DNA of 64,000 nt, taken from Branchiostoma floridae (lineage: Eukaryota > Chordata > Leptocardii > Amphioxiformes > Branchiostomatidae). Every line of letters starts with the position of its first letter. The first letter of the stretch is position 1. Shown here one piece after another: positions 1 through 11,306 of the stretch. The translations under genes and the position numbers were made by a program. The notes under the pieces were generated by a model that ran no database searches, was not told the origin of the DNA, and saw nothing but the letters and a program-made list of their open reading frames with translations. Where the stretch lies: the NCBI RefSeq assembly GCF_000003815.2, contig NC_049979.1:24513881-24577880 (forward strand). Direction: 5' to 3'.

Positions 1-235
1 TAGGTACAGATACAGAAACATCATGTTTGCATTCGTCGCTATCCCTTTGACAACTTTAATATGATATTATATGATATAAGTAGTGTATTTAAACTTTTAA
101 ACTAAGGTAAATGACAGTCCCTGAAATCAGAGGCTCTCCCTTGTGCACTTTAGGCGTTTAGAGACATGTTCTTAATGTGTTCTAGACAATGTCAAAAGAT
201 TATAATAGTACCTGTGTTTTTTCTGGGAGAAGTCA

Positions 236-620
236 TAACTAACACGTTCAATACTATGGTATTTCGATAGTCAATCGGAAATTAGAATCAAAATTTAACC
301 TACATTTTTCATCGGGGTAAAGACAACAGTTTATCATCAACATTATGGTTTAAGAAAAAAAAAACTAACTCACCCTTCTAGTGTTTCGCCGACCTGCACG
401 AAACTCAGCAGACAAAGAAGGCTCGTCAATAGTCCAACACAGCGGGCCATGTGCATGAACATTATTTTGTCCTGAATCCCTTCCAAAAGCTTTGATGAGA
501 AGGCCTCAGCTTCGAGTGTCTGGAAAAATACTTTCCGTTCGCTCTGCTCTGATTTCGGGTGCGCAACGCCACAGGCCTATACGGAGGTCAAAGTTTAACC
601 TTGAACTACGTAAGACGAAA
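236..620. repeat. Left copy of a segmental duplication (pair with 14113-14507)
   Basis: This stretch matches 14113-14507 along its whole length: part of an intron, a signal-peptide exon, its splice donor and the upstream sequence. Identity is high in the exon and lower in the intron. The copies lie in the same orientation about 13.9 kb apart, so the 5' end of a secreted-protein gene, with its promoter region, was duplicated in tandem. A long poly-A run and small indels separate the copies. Confidence 0.85.
374..462 (-). CDS. First coding exon of a secreted protein (signal peptide); gene runs off the left edge
   Basis: On the minus strand an ATG at 462-460 opens 29 codons plus two bases, ending at a consensus donor (GTGAGT, 373-368), so the exon ends in phase 2. 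The peptide starts MFMHMARCVGLLTSLL, has a leucine-rich hydrophobic core and ends with the polar residues QVGETLEG. This is a typical cleavable signal peptide for the secretory pathway. The exon is a close paralogue of the one at 14254-14348: same phase, and nearly the same sequence after the first few residues. The rest of the gene must lie left of base 1. By analogy with the paralogue, the mature protein probably carries a Cys-rich/EGF module. No transcript evidence is available; the call rests on the paralogue and the donor. Confidence 0.7.
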
Positions 621-1121
621 TGGATCCCTTAGTAACTTACTTAGGCCTGACCAACCAGACCCGCTCTTCTGTATGAGGCCTTTGTGTGGCCAATACAGGG
701 CAATGTGCCATTATGTATCTCTATGCCAATGCAATGAGATCAAGAAACGATCCACCTTTCTTGTTATGGTAAGTTTCTATCATGAATATTGCCCTGTGAA
801 ATATTTATCTAAAGACTCATTGTATCATATACATGTATACATTTTGTAGATACGATACCAGAAAAATAAATCATGTACAAGCACAAAAGTAAGTCCGTAA
901 AAACTGATGCAACTTTAATTGGAAATAATATTACTTTTCCTGTTATCCATAAATACAATAGTCTGCTGTATGCATATTTAACAACATGCTGGTGTAATTC
1001 ATTGAAAATGTTAACGTTAGATCATCTCTCGCTGCTTAGGAGTATCTGTTGTTGGATGAAGGTGCATCTACTGTCAAAGAGGGTTTTCATTCTAATGGCT
1101 CAAAAGCGCCATCTAGCAATC
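621..1121. other. No gene seen
   Basis: AT-rich unique-looking sequence between the duplicated 5' region and the minisatellite. Two short plus-strand open frames (559-849, 873-1127) have no recognisable motif, splice context or composition bias. I see nothing else here. Confidence 0.5.
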
Positions 1122-3413
1122 GTATGACCAAGGTATGGCCAAGGTATGGCAAAGTATGACCAAGGTATGACCAAGGTGTGGCCAAGGCATGACCAAGGTA
1201 TGACCAAGGTATGATCAAGGTATGGCCCGTGAGGTATGGCCAAGGTATGACAATGGTATGACGAAGGTATGGCCCGTGAGGTATGGCCAATGTATGACCA
1301 AGGTATGACCAAGGAATGGCCAAGGTACGACGAAGGTATGATTGAGGTATGGCCAAGGTATGGCCAAGGTATGGCCCGTGAGGTATGACCAAGGTATGAG
1401 CAAGGTATGGCCCGTGAGGTATGACAAACGCATGACCAAGGTATGACCAAGGTATGGCCAAAGTATGACCAAGGTATGACCAAGGTATGACCAAGGTATG
1501 GCCAAGGTATGACCAAGGTATGGCCCGTGAGGTATGGCCAAGGTATGGCCAAAGTATGACCAAGGCATCGCCAAGGTATGACTAAGGTATGACAAAGGCA
1601 TGACCAAGGTATGACCAAGGCATCGCCAAGGTATGACTAAGGTATGACCAAGGTATGACCAAGGTATGACCAAGGTATGGCCAATGTATGACAAAGGTAT
1701 GACCAAGGTATGTCCAAGGTATGACCAAGGTATGACCGAGGTATGGCCAAGGTATGGCCAAGGTATGGCCAAGATATGACCAACGTATGACCAAAGTATG
1801 GCCAAGGTATGACCAACGTATGACCAAGGTATGGCCAATGTATGACCAAGGTATGACCAAGGTATGACCAAAGTATGACCAAGGTATGACCAAGGTATGA
1901 CCAAGGTATGACCAAGGTATGACCAAGGTATGGCCCGTGAGGTATGGCCAAGGTATGACTAAGGTATGGCCAAGGTATGGCGAAGGTATGACCAAGGTAT
2001 GACCAAGGTATGACCAAGGTATGACCAAGGCATGGCCAAGGTATGACCAAGGTATGACCAAGGTATGACCAAGGTTTGAACAAGGTATGAACAAGGTATG
2101 GCCAAGGTATGGCCAAGGTATGACCGAGGTATGACCGAGGTATGACCAAGGTATGACCAAGGTATGACCGAAGGTATGACCGAAGGTATGAGAGAAGTTA
2201 TGGCCGAAGGTGTGGCCGAAGGTATGACCAAGGTATGACCAAGGTATGGCCAAGGTATAACCAAGGTATGACCAAGGTATGACCAAGGTTTGAACAAGGT
2301 ATGGCCAAGGTATGGCCAAGGTATGACCAAAGTATGACCAAGGTATGACCAAGGTATGACCAAGGTATGACCAAGGTATGACCAAGGTATGAGCAAAGTA
2401 TGGCCAAGNNNNNNNNNNNNNNNNNNNNNNNNNNNNNNNNNNNNNNNNNNNNNNNNNNNNNNNNNNNNNNNNNNNNNNNNNNNNNNNNNNNNNNNNNNNN
2501 NNNNNNNNNNNNNNNNNNNNNNNNNNNNNNNNNNNNTATGACCAAGGTATGGCCAAGGCATGACAAATGTATGACCAAGTTATGACCATGGTTTGACCAA
2601 GGTATGACCAAGGTATGGCCAAGGTAAGACCAAGGTATGAACAAGGTATGACCAAGGTATGACCAAGGTATGGCCAAGGTATGGCCAAGGTATGAACAAG
2701 GTATGACCAAGGTATGACCAAGGTATGGCCAAGGTATAACCATGGTATAACGAAGGTATGGCCAAGGTATAACCAAGGTATGGCCAAGGTATGACCAAGG
2801 TATGACCAAGGTATGACCAAGGTATGACCAACGTATGGCCAAGGTATGGCCAAGGTATGACCAAGGTATGACCAAGGTATGGCCAAGGTATGCCAAAGGT
2901 ATGACCAAGGTATGACCAAGGCTTGAACCAAGGTATGACCAAGGTATGACCAAGGTACGACCAAGGTATGGCCAAGATTTGGCCAAGGTATGGCCAAGGT
3001 ATGGCCAAGGTATGACCAAGGTATGGCCAAGGTTTGGCCAAGGTATGACCAAGTTACGACCAAGGTATGACCATGGTATGGCCAAGGTATGACAAAGGTA
3101 TGACCAAGGTATGGCCAAGGTATGACCAAGGTATGACCAAGGTATGGCCAAGGTATGACCAAGGTATGACCAAGGTATGGCCAAGGTATGACCAAGGTAT
3201 GACCAAGGTATGGCCCATGAGGTATGACCAAGATATGACCAAGGTATAGCCAAAGTATGACCAAGTTATGACCAAGGTATGGCCAAGGTATGACCAAGGT
3301 ATGGCCAAGGTATGACCAAGGTATGACCAAGGTATGGCCAAGGTTTGACCAAGGTATGACCAAGGTATGACCAAGATATGACCAAGGTATGACCAAGGTA
3401 TAGCCAAGGTATG
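1122..3413. repeat. 11-bp minisatellite, consensus GGTATGACCAA, about 2.3 kb
   Basis: An uninterrupted head-to-tail array of an 11-base unit, with an assembly gap at 2409-2536. The two main monomers are GGTATGACCAA and GGTATGGCCAA. Minor ones include GGTTTGAACAA, a 12-bp GGTATGACCGAA form near 2160-2230, and a longer variant containing GGCCCGTGAGG that recurs near 1225, 1270, 1372, 1407, 1523 and 1931 (a relative at 3212). Because 11 is not a multiple of three and the unit has no stop in the minus frames, long open frames appear in every minus frame; they encode only an 11-residue repeat (HTLVIPWSYLG). These are by-products of the repeat, not genes. Confidence 0.97.
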
Positions 3414-4011
3414 CAGAAATCCGGGAAAGGTGACTTCACCATTGATGGAACCGTATTTATTCCCCTAACTTTCCAGTGACGAATTAGTCATACATCAGCG
3501 ATGGGACAAGATATATCTAGCATTGAAGATACAGATGCACAACAAGGTCTATTTTAAAAGTCAAAACGTTTTATTAATTAACATAAACACATAAACATGT
3601 CCTTGGAATTTGCATGTGTCATAAGTGCCAATTACGTGCCCGATAGTGTTTATGGTGTCATAACGCCTGGTCCTTTGCTAAAATCACAGAATAACCACAA
3701 GCACAAGGTACTGTGTCTTAAACTCTGTCTTGTTTCATTTGACACAACTTACAATACAGCCCTTGTCCACACACAAGTACAATCGCAAATATATAATACC
3801 TGTTCATGCTAATAATGTACAAACCAACATTCAAACGCTTATTCACACATGAAAAAACAAACCAGATCTTTATGATAACAACAAAAGCCTAAAATTCCTC
3901 TTAATACAACCGTGAAAAAAACACACCTCATAAAAGTGCGGGCGAAAAGAGCATAATAGCACACCAACAACAATAACATACGTATAAAATACGTATAAAC
4001 ACATAAATACA
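3414..4011. other. No gene seen
   Basis: AT-rich sequence between the minisatellite and the outer inverted-repeat element. It holds short open frames only, with no domain, splice pattern or repeat that I recognise. Confidence 0.5.
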
Positions 4012-4606
4012 TAACGGGGGCCGCCCTAAGATGCCCCCTGTCCTAAGATGCCCCGATTTTTTGCCGATCATATCATGCATAAGTACGCCGAGTTTGTTGC
4101 CACTGACGATGATGATTAGAAAGGTAAATAAACCAAGTCCAAACAAACAGCTTTTTTTTCTATCAAAAATATTTACACACATTCACTTCCTTTTTTTTTT
4201 GAAGACAGAATTTTCACAATAATGTTGGTAGCGCCGAATCACTGTGGTCACCTGTTAGTTTTACTAGGTATTGGTGGCTCGTGTCCATAAATATACAACC
4301 AGTACAAAACAGCCACACAACTGTCATACACATAAGAAATAAAGCTTCACAAAACACTACAAATATTGGTCTTCAAATGTTTGTTGAGAAGAAGACCGGC
4401 CATAGAAAAAACAACATAAGCATCACCGCCCTTGTTTTCCGCAGGTGGCAGACGAACGAACGCCCAAAAGATTTGTTACTCTAACAAATGGTTCGTACCG
4501 TCTATATAAATGAAACTTCACAGAGTGATGTCGAATATGTTTCCCAATACGTATACGCAGCGTTTTTTTTGTGATTTTGACGTTGTCGTTTTTCGTAATG
4601 ATTTTG

Positions 4607-6384
4607 TTAGGCTAGGGTCACAATTGGCCCGGTGCCCGTCAGGGATGTAGCCCCGGCCGGGCTCTGAAGTCGGGCGGACACCGGCTGTTTACCGGCTGTC
4701 GTGGTCACAATCAAACGTTGCCTTCGCGCTGCCCCATGGGGGTCCCGGAGTGTTCCGGCGGGCACCCCGTCATTTTTCTTTAAAAACTTTCCACCTTCCG
4801 AGGTTCGTCTCCGGAAGACACCCGTCAGATGTTCTGACGGTGTCCTGTAGTCACCCTTGCGGGGTCCGACAGGGTAACGTTTGTCTCTCACAGCCCGGTG
4901 GGGTAGTTGTAGGGTCCCTGCCGCATGCCCTGCGAACAACGGCAGGGAACCAGGCAGGCTCCTGGTGGGCACTCGTCATATTTAAGGGGTATAAAAACAA
5001 GCATTGCCTGCATTCACTTAAGGTAGTACATCACTGAACTTGGAGTTCTGGTGCGGTACGTCGGGGTCCGTTCACTGCGGCACGGTTGTTTTCGCCAACT
5101 TTTCCTCGCACTCGCACTGACGTGCGGCACTGTTACGTTTCTAAACTAAATGAACATGTTATTGGAATTTTCAATGTCGGTGGATGACTTGCCAATAAAC
5201 TGTTGATGCCTATATTTTTATATTTGTAAAACAAAGAAAAATGGCTATTGGGTCCGAATGACTGCAAGTTTGGCGTTCCGTCGGCCAATTGCAGAGGAAA
5301 CGTCCTTCTTCAGCCAAACATCTTTCTTCAGCTTGTTTCTGTAGTCTGGGGTTGTAATATCGTAAAAAGCATAGTAGCTTTCTATGAAGGAGGCTATCTG
5401 TTCGTCCTGCTTCTCAGTGATGCAGCCTATTGTGTGGTCTGTTGTGTGGTGTGTTGTCCTATCCCCCTCTGTTGCCCTTGTCTGCAGAAGTTTCTGTTGC
5501 TGAATTCTTCCGCCTGCCTAGTGGGCTAAGGGCTGTTTCCCCTTGTCTTCTCCTTCCCTTGGTATAGCGCTATGGAAAGTTTATTGCAAGTTCATGCCCG
5601 TAGGCTAATTGCATGTACATGATAGAAAAAGATCGGGGATATGCATGTAACAATTAACAGTGATAAATGTTATCATAAAAAGAGACTACTAGTCGAATAC
5701 TAGTGTTAACTATATCTAGATAGGTTAGGGTTGACTTCTTTTTTGGAAGCAGAGGAAGACAAAGAGTCCCACTTTTTCTATAATTTGTGTGTTTTGTGAT
5801 TTTAAGAGGAAAGTGGCTTTCTGTTCGTCCGTAAATGTGGGAAAGCTGGGGGATATAATTGTGATTTCTTTAAACAATGTGGTTCTTTCGGTGTGGTTAA
5901 ATGAACACTTGGAAATAAAATGTGTTTCATCTTCCACTGCTTTAGATGCACAGTATTTACAAATTATGCACTTAACTCCACTGTATTACGCGTAAGAACT
6001 GCACTGCGATACGTGTAAATTCACGGCTTTTGTCCTTTCACGTGATCTGTGACGTCACATATTTGACCCGGTGTTACGAATTACACACTTTTATTCTGTA
6101 AACCTGGTCTTTGACGTAACGAATTTATTCCGACAGACTGCCGGCAACCGGAGGGGCCCCTCTCGGTGTTGTCACGATTAGGTCGCGGGGTGGTTGTACG
6201 AGCGGGTCCCTGGTTCATTTTAAGTCAGACTTAAATTGAACCAGGGTCCCGGCCGGGCCTCAAAATACCCCGGCAGCCGCGAGGTGTCCCACAGGGCAAC
6301 GCAGGGGTCACGCCCGAAAGTGCCAAAAAACAGCCCGTGAACTGCCCGGCAGGGCCCCTTTTTCCAATTGTGACCTAAGCCTAA
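4607..6384. mobile_element. Inner, nested inverted-repeat element (GC-rich ends)
   Basis: Bases 4607-4627 (TTAGGCTAGGGTCACAATTG plus G) and the reverse complement of 6364-6384 agree at 19 of 21 positions. Just inside both ends the sequence becomes rich in CCGG, GGGCCC and similar blocks, while the middle is AT-rich. The element lies entirely inside the 4012-6855 element and so inserted later. A TA step at each inner edge could be its target duplication, but other boundaries are possible. A TATAAAAA box occurs at 4989-4996. No transposase is recognisable. Confidence 0.65.
6208..6246. repeat. 19-bp-arm hairpin
   Basis: CCCTGGTTCATTTTAAGTC at 6208-6226 pairs with 6228-6246 around a single central A, with one mismatch in 19. 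It lies inside the inner inverted-repeat element, near its right end. Function unknown. Confidence 0.8.
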
Positions 6385-6855
6385 GGCTTGCCGCCGCATT
6401 CAGTGCGTTTCGCCCATTTCCCCTGAAAACACGACCTGGCTGGTGAAAGATTTAGCCCTCCTCACGGGAGACAAGAAGCACACACAATCACAATTCTACT
6501 GTCAAAAGAAAGCTAATATATCATAGAAATAAAATTTGTATTTATTGTTATTTAAATTGATCACCAGCTTCCGAAAAGAGAAAATTGCAAAAGGGGGGCA
6601 AGTTAGGGCGCACTGTCTAGCGCAGCACAAAATCGGAAGTTACATTCACGAAAACGTCCTCAGTGTTTGCCACTTGTAACTAGGAGGGTGAGGGGCTCAT
6701 GAACCATATGAATGCATTCCTTATCCAAGTATGTTCTTAAGATGAATGTCTTAAAGATTCATTGATCAAAACTTGACCACTCTCTGGCAACTAGTGATGG
6801 AGCGCCGTGAGTTCGAGCGCGTAAAAGGGGGGGCATCTTAGGGCGGCCCCCGTTA

Positions 6856-7399
6856 TAAGCACACATATTAACCATATAACACCATGGCCATATAGCCATA
6901 CTCATTTTTGTTAAAAAACTTTAAAGGATACATCTTGTGCAAAATAGATAGTGCAGATCAAGCTCATTCACCTACAGTATTTCATACATCTTTGCCACAA
7001 ATCATAACAAAACTTTAAAACAGTTCTTCCATGGATCTGACCTTGANNNNNNNNNNNNNNNNNNNNNNNNNNNNNNNNNNNNNNNNNNNNNNNNNNNNNN
7101 NNNNNNNNNNNNNNNNNNNNNNNNNNNNNNNNNNNNNNNNNNNNNNTAGTGAAATGTCTAAAGAAGTTCAATGTCAATGTGAAATTAAGGCCAACGATCT
7201 CCTTTAAAAGGCTTCCATCTCAGAAAATGCATGGAACAAAACATTACGGCAGTACATCGCAAAACGGTAACTTGTTCCTGGGGCTGCAAGTTTGACTTAA
7301 AATGTATAATTTTTATATTTCAGCCATACATAGTATGGTGAAATATATTGTATTCGTAATGTTTCTTTCTTTCTCCTGTCAAATCTTCAAAGTGATTCA
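6856..7399. other. No gene seen (contains a 100-N gap, 7047-7146)
   Basis: Unremarkable AT-rich sequence on both sides of the gap. I see no coding exon or repeat structure. Confidence 0.5.
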
Positions 7400-8300
7400 T
7401 CTCCGCCGTTCCTGGACCGAATGACCTGAAATTTGGCACAGGGGTAGAATGGGCCAATACCTTGATTCTTTTTTCTCAGTTTTTTCATATCTGCCTATAA
7501 AATGATTTTATTGAGATTTTTTGGTCAATTTTAGACCAAAACTGTATATTTTGGCCCCTGTACCCTGGTATTACAATCAAATGAGCTGAAATTTGACAGA
7601 GATGTGCCTTAATAATGCCCCCATATAAATTCGATAACACTTTTGGTGTACAGTACAACAAAATGCTTATTTTTGCGATTTTTTGACCAATTTTTGACCA
7701 AAAAAGGACACTTTTGGCCCCTGTACCCTGGTATTACAACCAAATGAGCTGAAATTTGACAGAGATGTGCCTTGATAATCTCTTCATATAAATCCAATAA
7801 CACTTTTGGTGTACAGTACAACAAAATGCTTATTTTTGCGATTTTTTGACCAATTTTTGACCAAAAAAGGACACTTTTGGCCCTGTACCTGGTATTACAA
7901 CCAAATGAGCTGAAATTTGACAGAGATGTGCCTTGATAATCTCTTCATATAAATCCAATAACACTTTTGGTGTACAGTACAACAAAATGCTTATTTTTGC
8001 GATTTTTTGACCAATTTTTGACCAAAAAAGGACACTTTTGGCTCCTGTACCTTGGTATTGCAACCGAATGAGCTGAAATTTGACACAGATGTGCCTTGAT
8101 AATCCCTTCATATAAATTCAATAACACTTTTGGTGTACAGTGCAACAAAATGCTTATTTTTACGATTTTTGGCCAATTTTTGACCAAAAAAGGACACTTT
8201 TGGCTCCTGTACCCTGGTATTACAATTAAATGACCTGAAATTTGGTATAGATAGGCATTAGATACTTGGTAACAAGACTCAAGTAAAATTTTTGACAATC
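7400..8300. repeat. 162-bp tandem repeat, about five units
   Basis: The landmark AAAAGGACACTTTTGG recurs at about 7703, 7866, 8027 and 8189, with spacing of 161-163 bases. Each unit also carries a 'TTTTTGACCAAAAAA' stretch, a 'CCTGTACCCTGGTATTACAA' block and 'TTGGTGTACAGTACAACAAA'. A more diverged unit sits at the left end (7400-7560). The central two units are nearly identical, suggesting recent unequal exchange. The 71-117-residue minus-strand open frames inside it are by-products of the repeat. Confidence 0.92.
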
Positions 8301-8810
8301 ATAAACAACTTTAAAATGATTAATTTTTGCACTTTTCTGAGGGGAAATTTGTTTTCTTTTGGCCTCCTGACGTGACCTTCCGTGACCCCGCACAGAGCCA
8401 CACCTGTGCGCGTCAGCCGGAGAGTTAATTGAATCAAAGACCTAGCCAATCAGCGAAGAGGAGGCCAAAGGCTAATTAATATTCATAAGCGGGGCCTCAT
8501 GATCCCGTATATAGCAGTGTTCCCGCCAGTGGGAGCGAAGCCCGCCTAAGGCTCTCGCATTTTAGACTATTCAGAAGGCTTTATATTGTATCAGTTCTTA
8601 GGGGCATATCTATGATAATCGCAGCAGTCACTTAACTTCTCTTCAGGAGTTTAGCGTAACACCTTTTCAGGTCAAACCGTCAAAGGGAACTAAAAACAAA
8701 CTTTAACGTTGCTGAGTTCAACAGTACTTATAACTTGTTATCCGAAGTTGAAACGCTAGCGATGGTATTTTCGCTGCGCTGTTAGCTCCGTGCGACTGTT
8801 GTTGACGGTC
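8212..8810. repeat. Duplicated ~0.6-kb segment, first copy
   Basis: This stretch aligns with 8838-9560, about 626 bases downstream in the same orientation. Shared blocks include GGTATAGATAGGCAT, the CAATCAGCGAAGAGGA / TAATTAATATTCATAAGCGG stretch, the 'CTCGCATTTTAGACTATT' block and a TTGTTGACGGTC end. Its left end merges with the last unit of the 162-bp array. The same family appears again at 53998-54260, so it is a dispersed repeat and not a local oddity. Confidence 0.8.
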
Positions 8811-8837
8811 TTATAACGGTATATTTTGCACCCCTGT

Positions 8838-9560
8838 ACCCTGGTATGAGTAACATTTGGTATAGATAGGCATAAGATAGTTGGTAAAATGATCCAAGTA
8901 AAATTTTTGGCATAAAGTACTGTAAAAGGCTTAATTACAGCACTTTTTTTAGGGGAAATTGGTTTTCTTTCGTTCTCCATGCCATGACCTTTCGGACGTT
9001 CACCCCACAGAGCCGACATCTGCACCTGCGTCTAGCCGGCAGGAAGAGTTAATTCAATTAATGGTTCAGCCAATCAGCGAAGAGGAAAGCGTAGGCTAAT
9101 TAATATTCATAAGCGGGACCACACAATACGTTAACTTGAAGACTCAGGCCGTACAGACTTCTCGCCAGGATTTTTTCAAAGCGTCGGACAGGGGTCCGGG
9201 GGCCGCCGAATGTCCCTGGCGGGGTCCAGGGGCAGGGCCACTGTGGGGGGGACCCAGGTGGGCGAAGCCCCCCCGGAAGCTCTTGCATTTTAGACTATTG
9301 AGAAGGCTTCTTTTATCAGTTTTTTTAGGGCCATATCTACGATAATCGTAGCAGTCACTTACTTCTCTTCAGCAGTTTGACTTTAGAATATTTCGGGTCA
9401 AAGCTTCAAAGACAACTAAAACCTCATAAACAACAAACTTTACTTAGCTCAACAGTATACAAAAATATTGTACGGGTTGCCATCCTTAGTTGAAGCGCTT
9501 ATTTATAGCGCTAGTATCTTCGCTGCGCCGTAAGCCGCCGTGCGACTTTTGTTGACGGTC
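8838..9560. repeat. Duplicated ~0.6-kb segment, second copy, with a GC-rich core
   Basis: Second copy of the segment at 8212-8810. It has an additional GC-rich core at 9180-9280 (GGGGTCCGGGGGCCGCC ... GGGGTCCAGGGGCAGGGCC) that is shared with the dispersed copy at 53998-54260. The CAATCAG and TAATTAATATTCATAAG stretches near 9075-9110 look promoter-like but have no attached gene. Likely a transposon fragment of unknown class. Confidence 0.75.
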
Positions 9561-10990
9561 TGATATCCCTACGTCGCCGCCTCGCTGATGTTCCCACGGA
9601 CATTTTTCAAGAAAAATACCCAGCAAAAACGCTGTTCTGCGTCAAATTCTATTCTATAAAACATGTGGGACTCAGTGTTACAGTCTAAATATTTTGTAGA
9701 AGCACCGCTGTAGGAAAGAAGGTCCAAGCAATGTAAAACATCACGTAGCATGAAGTTCGCTGTCAACTGGCACACAGCACATGACTGTTTGAAACTCTAA
9801 GTCTAATCAACAGCCGTGTTTGATTGATAGCCGGCGGTCCTTTGATGAAGTCGGCGAAAGGTGCGTTAGTTAGAAAATCTGCGTTTAGTTTTGATACGTA
9901 ATTATAAGTTAGACAGTGGCGAGAATGATTATTTTCTCATCAATATTTCTCTTCAGAATTATTTGAACTTAATTGTACATCTAAACAATTGGCTTACCTG
10001 TGCAATGTTTATATGATTAATGATCAGTGTACTGAAATCATGTGTAACGTATGGCTCCTAGTCAATAGATCAGCATTTTCTCTATAGTGACCACGTGTCT
10101 ATAGTGGCCACATTTCCTAGTGCTGTTGTTGTTTGACATAAACTTTGAACATTTAAATTGTAAGTAACTTTAAACTGCCAGAGTTTCAGCCCAATAAAAC
10201 ACTCTCAGCGCCAGGGTATGAACAGACTGACCAGACAGACGAAAATAAATCCTCGAACAAGGTTCAATCGTATCTTCCGGGTCTGGCAGGAAGTTGTTAA
10301 AGTAAAATAAGAATAGGCTCGATGGCTGATTGCATACAAAGTAAAACAGTTTAACAGTTTTACAGCTTGAAGAAAACAAACGCTCCTACAGTACCTGCAC
10401 CTGCTTGATAATTATTAAATCGTATGCCCTACTTGAATAAAAAAAGTTCACTGTAATAATAAATGTACCCACATCACAAGGAGTTTATACTTTTTTAAAC
10501 TTACACCTAGTTATCGTACTGAAAATTGTTAATGACATAACATGAAGTCATTCAACAATTTTCAGTCATGATGAAAATTTTCTGAATGGAAGGTGTGATT
10601 ATTGTCATTTTCTGAAAAATAGAAGCAAGCTCTGTTTTTACCTGGAATCAATTCACAATACCAGTCCACTTTGGGGGATAATGTACTGTTAATATGATGT
10701 TCCATTTTTGCGCAGGGGTGATTTGGAACAGTCCAATGTTGCGTGGGAAGGGGTATGGCTGAAATATGCTGTATTTGCTCTTAAGCAAATGTCGGCCTTT
10801 CTAGTTTACCATCATTTCATCCATTTACTTTTGGATGGACACTTATACAACAGTGGCAAATTCGGTATTTAGGTTACAGCCTGATACATCTAGATATGAT
10901 AAGATACATATTCAATATTAATAATGCCCATATGAAAGGCACCCTAATGAGTATGTACATCATGTTTTACTAAAGGACTGTTTAGACATG
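9561..10990. other. No gene seen
   Basis: AT-rich intergenic sequence upstream (in plus coordinates) of BANF1. It holds short open frames on both strands, none with a recognisable motif. Part of it may be the 3' untranslated region of the minus-strand BANF1 gene close to 10998; I cannot place a polyadenylation site with confidence. Confidence 0.5.
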
Positions 10991-10997
10991 TTGCCGA

Positions 10998-11306
10998 TCA
11001 CAAGAAGGCGTCACACCACTCTTTAAGGCAGTAGAAGCAGCCATGGGCCTCCCTTTCGTTGGCAAAGACCGTGTCCTTCAACCACTCCTTGAACATCTCC
11101 TCATCCTTCTTTAGCAACAGGAACTGACCCAGAACTACATATGCCTTGTCAAATCCCTTGTCTGCCAGCCTTCTTCCAAGTGCGCCCCCAATACCAGCCA
11201 GTTCTGTTACTGACTTGTCCCCCATGGGCCCTGAAACAAAGTTCTTGTGCTTCTGTGATGTTGCAGATCCACCGCCAGTGGTAACTGGAACCAATACGGA
11301 CGACAA
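10998..11306 (-). CDS. BANF1: Barrier-to-autointegration factor
   Basis: The 102-residue product is BAF, a small dimeric protein that binds double-stranded DNA non-specifically and bridges it to LEM-domain proteins and lamins at the nuclear envelope. It is needed for nuclear reassembly and sealing. The family hallmark [12 protein letters not shown] is intact, preceded by the helix-hairpin-helix segment ([12 protein letters not shown]) and followed by LLKKDEEMF, the tryptophan-containing helix (EWLKDT) and the conserved C-terminus [10 protein letters not shown]. The usual length is about 89 residues; the extra 13 or so are N-terminal ([13 protein letters not shown]) before the conserved TSQKH. 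The frame has no intron, although a weak acceptor-like CAG precedes the conserved start, so the extension could be a 5' exon junction read through. Neighbours on the same strand are unrelated. It could be the functional gene or an intact retrocopy. Confidence 0.93.
   Translation of the reverse strand: MSSVLVPVTTGGGSATSQKHKNFVSGPMGDKSVTELAGIGGALGRRLADKGFDKAYVVLGQFLLLKKDEEMFKEWLKDTVFANEREAHGCFYCLKEWCDAFL

Larger units (their letters stand above)
4012..6855. mobile_element. Outer DNA-transposon-like element with perfect 27-bp terminal inverted repeats
   Basis: The 27 bases at 4012-4038 are the exact reverse complement of 6829-6855. The repeat starts TAACGGGGGCCGCCC and ends in GATGCCCCC. A second copy of the inner part (CCTAAGATGCCCC) follows at 4042-4054, as a subterminal repeat. 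Flanking bases are compatible with a 2-bp TA (or AT) target duplication, but this is ambiguous because the ends themselves carry TA. No transposase frame is visible, so it is non-autonomous. A second inverted-repeat element (4607-6384) fills most of its interior, which explains the 2.8-kb length. Superfamily is not resolved. Confidence 0.75.

Noticed and set aside
1582-3396. 604-residue minus-strand open frame, and its neighbours in the other frames
   Set aside because: It is a translation of the 11-bp minisatellite and crosses an N gap. All minus frames are open in the same way, so it is not evidence of a gene.
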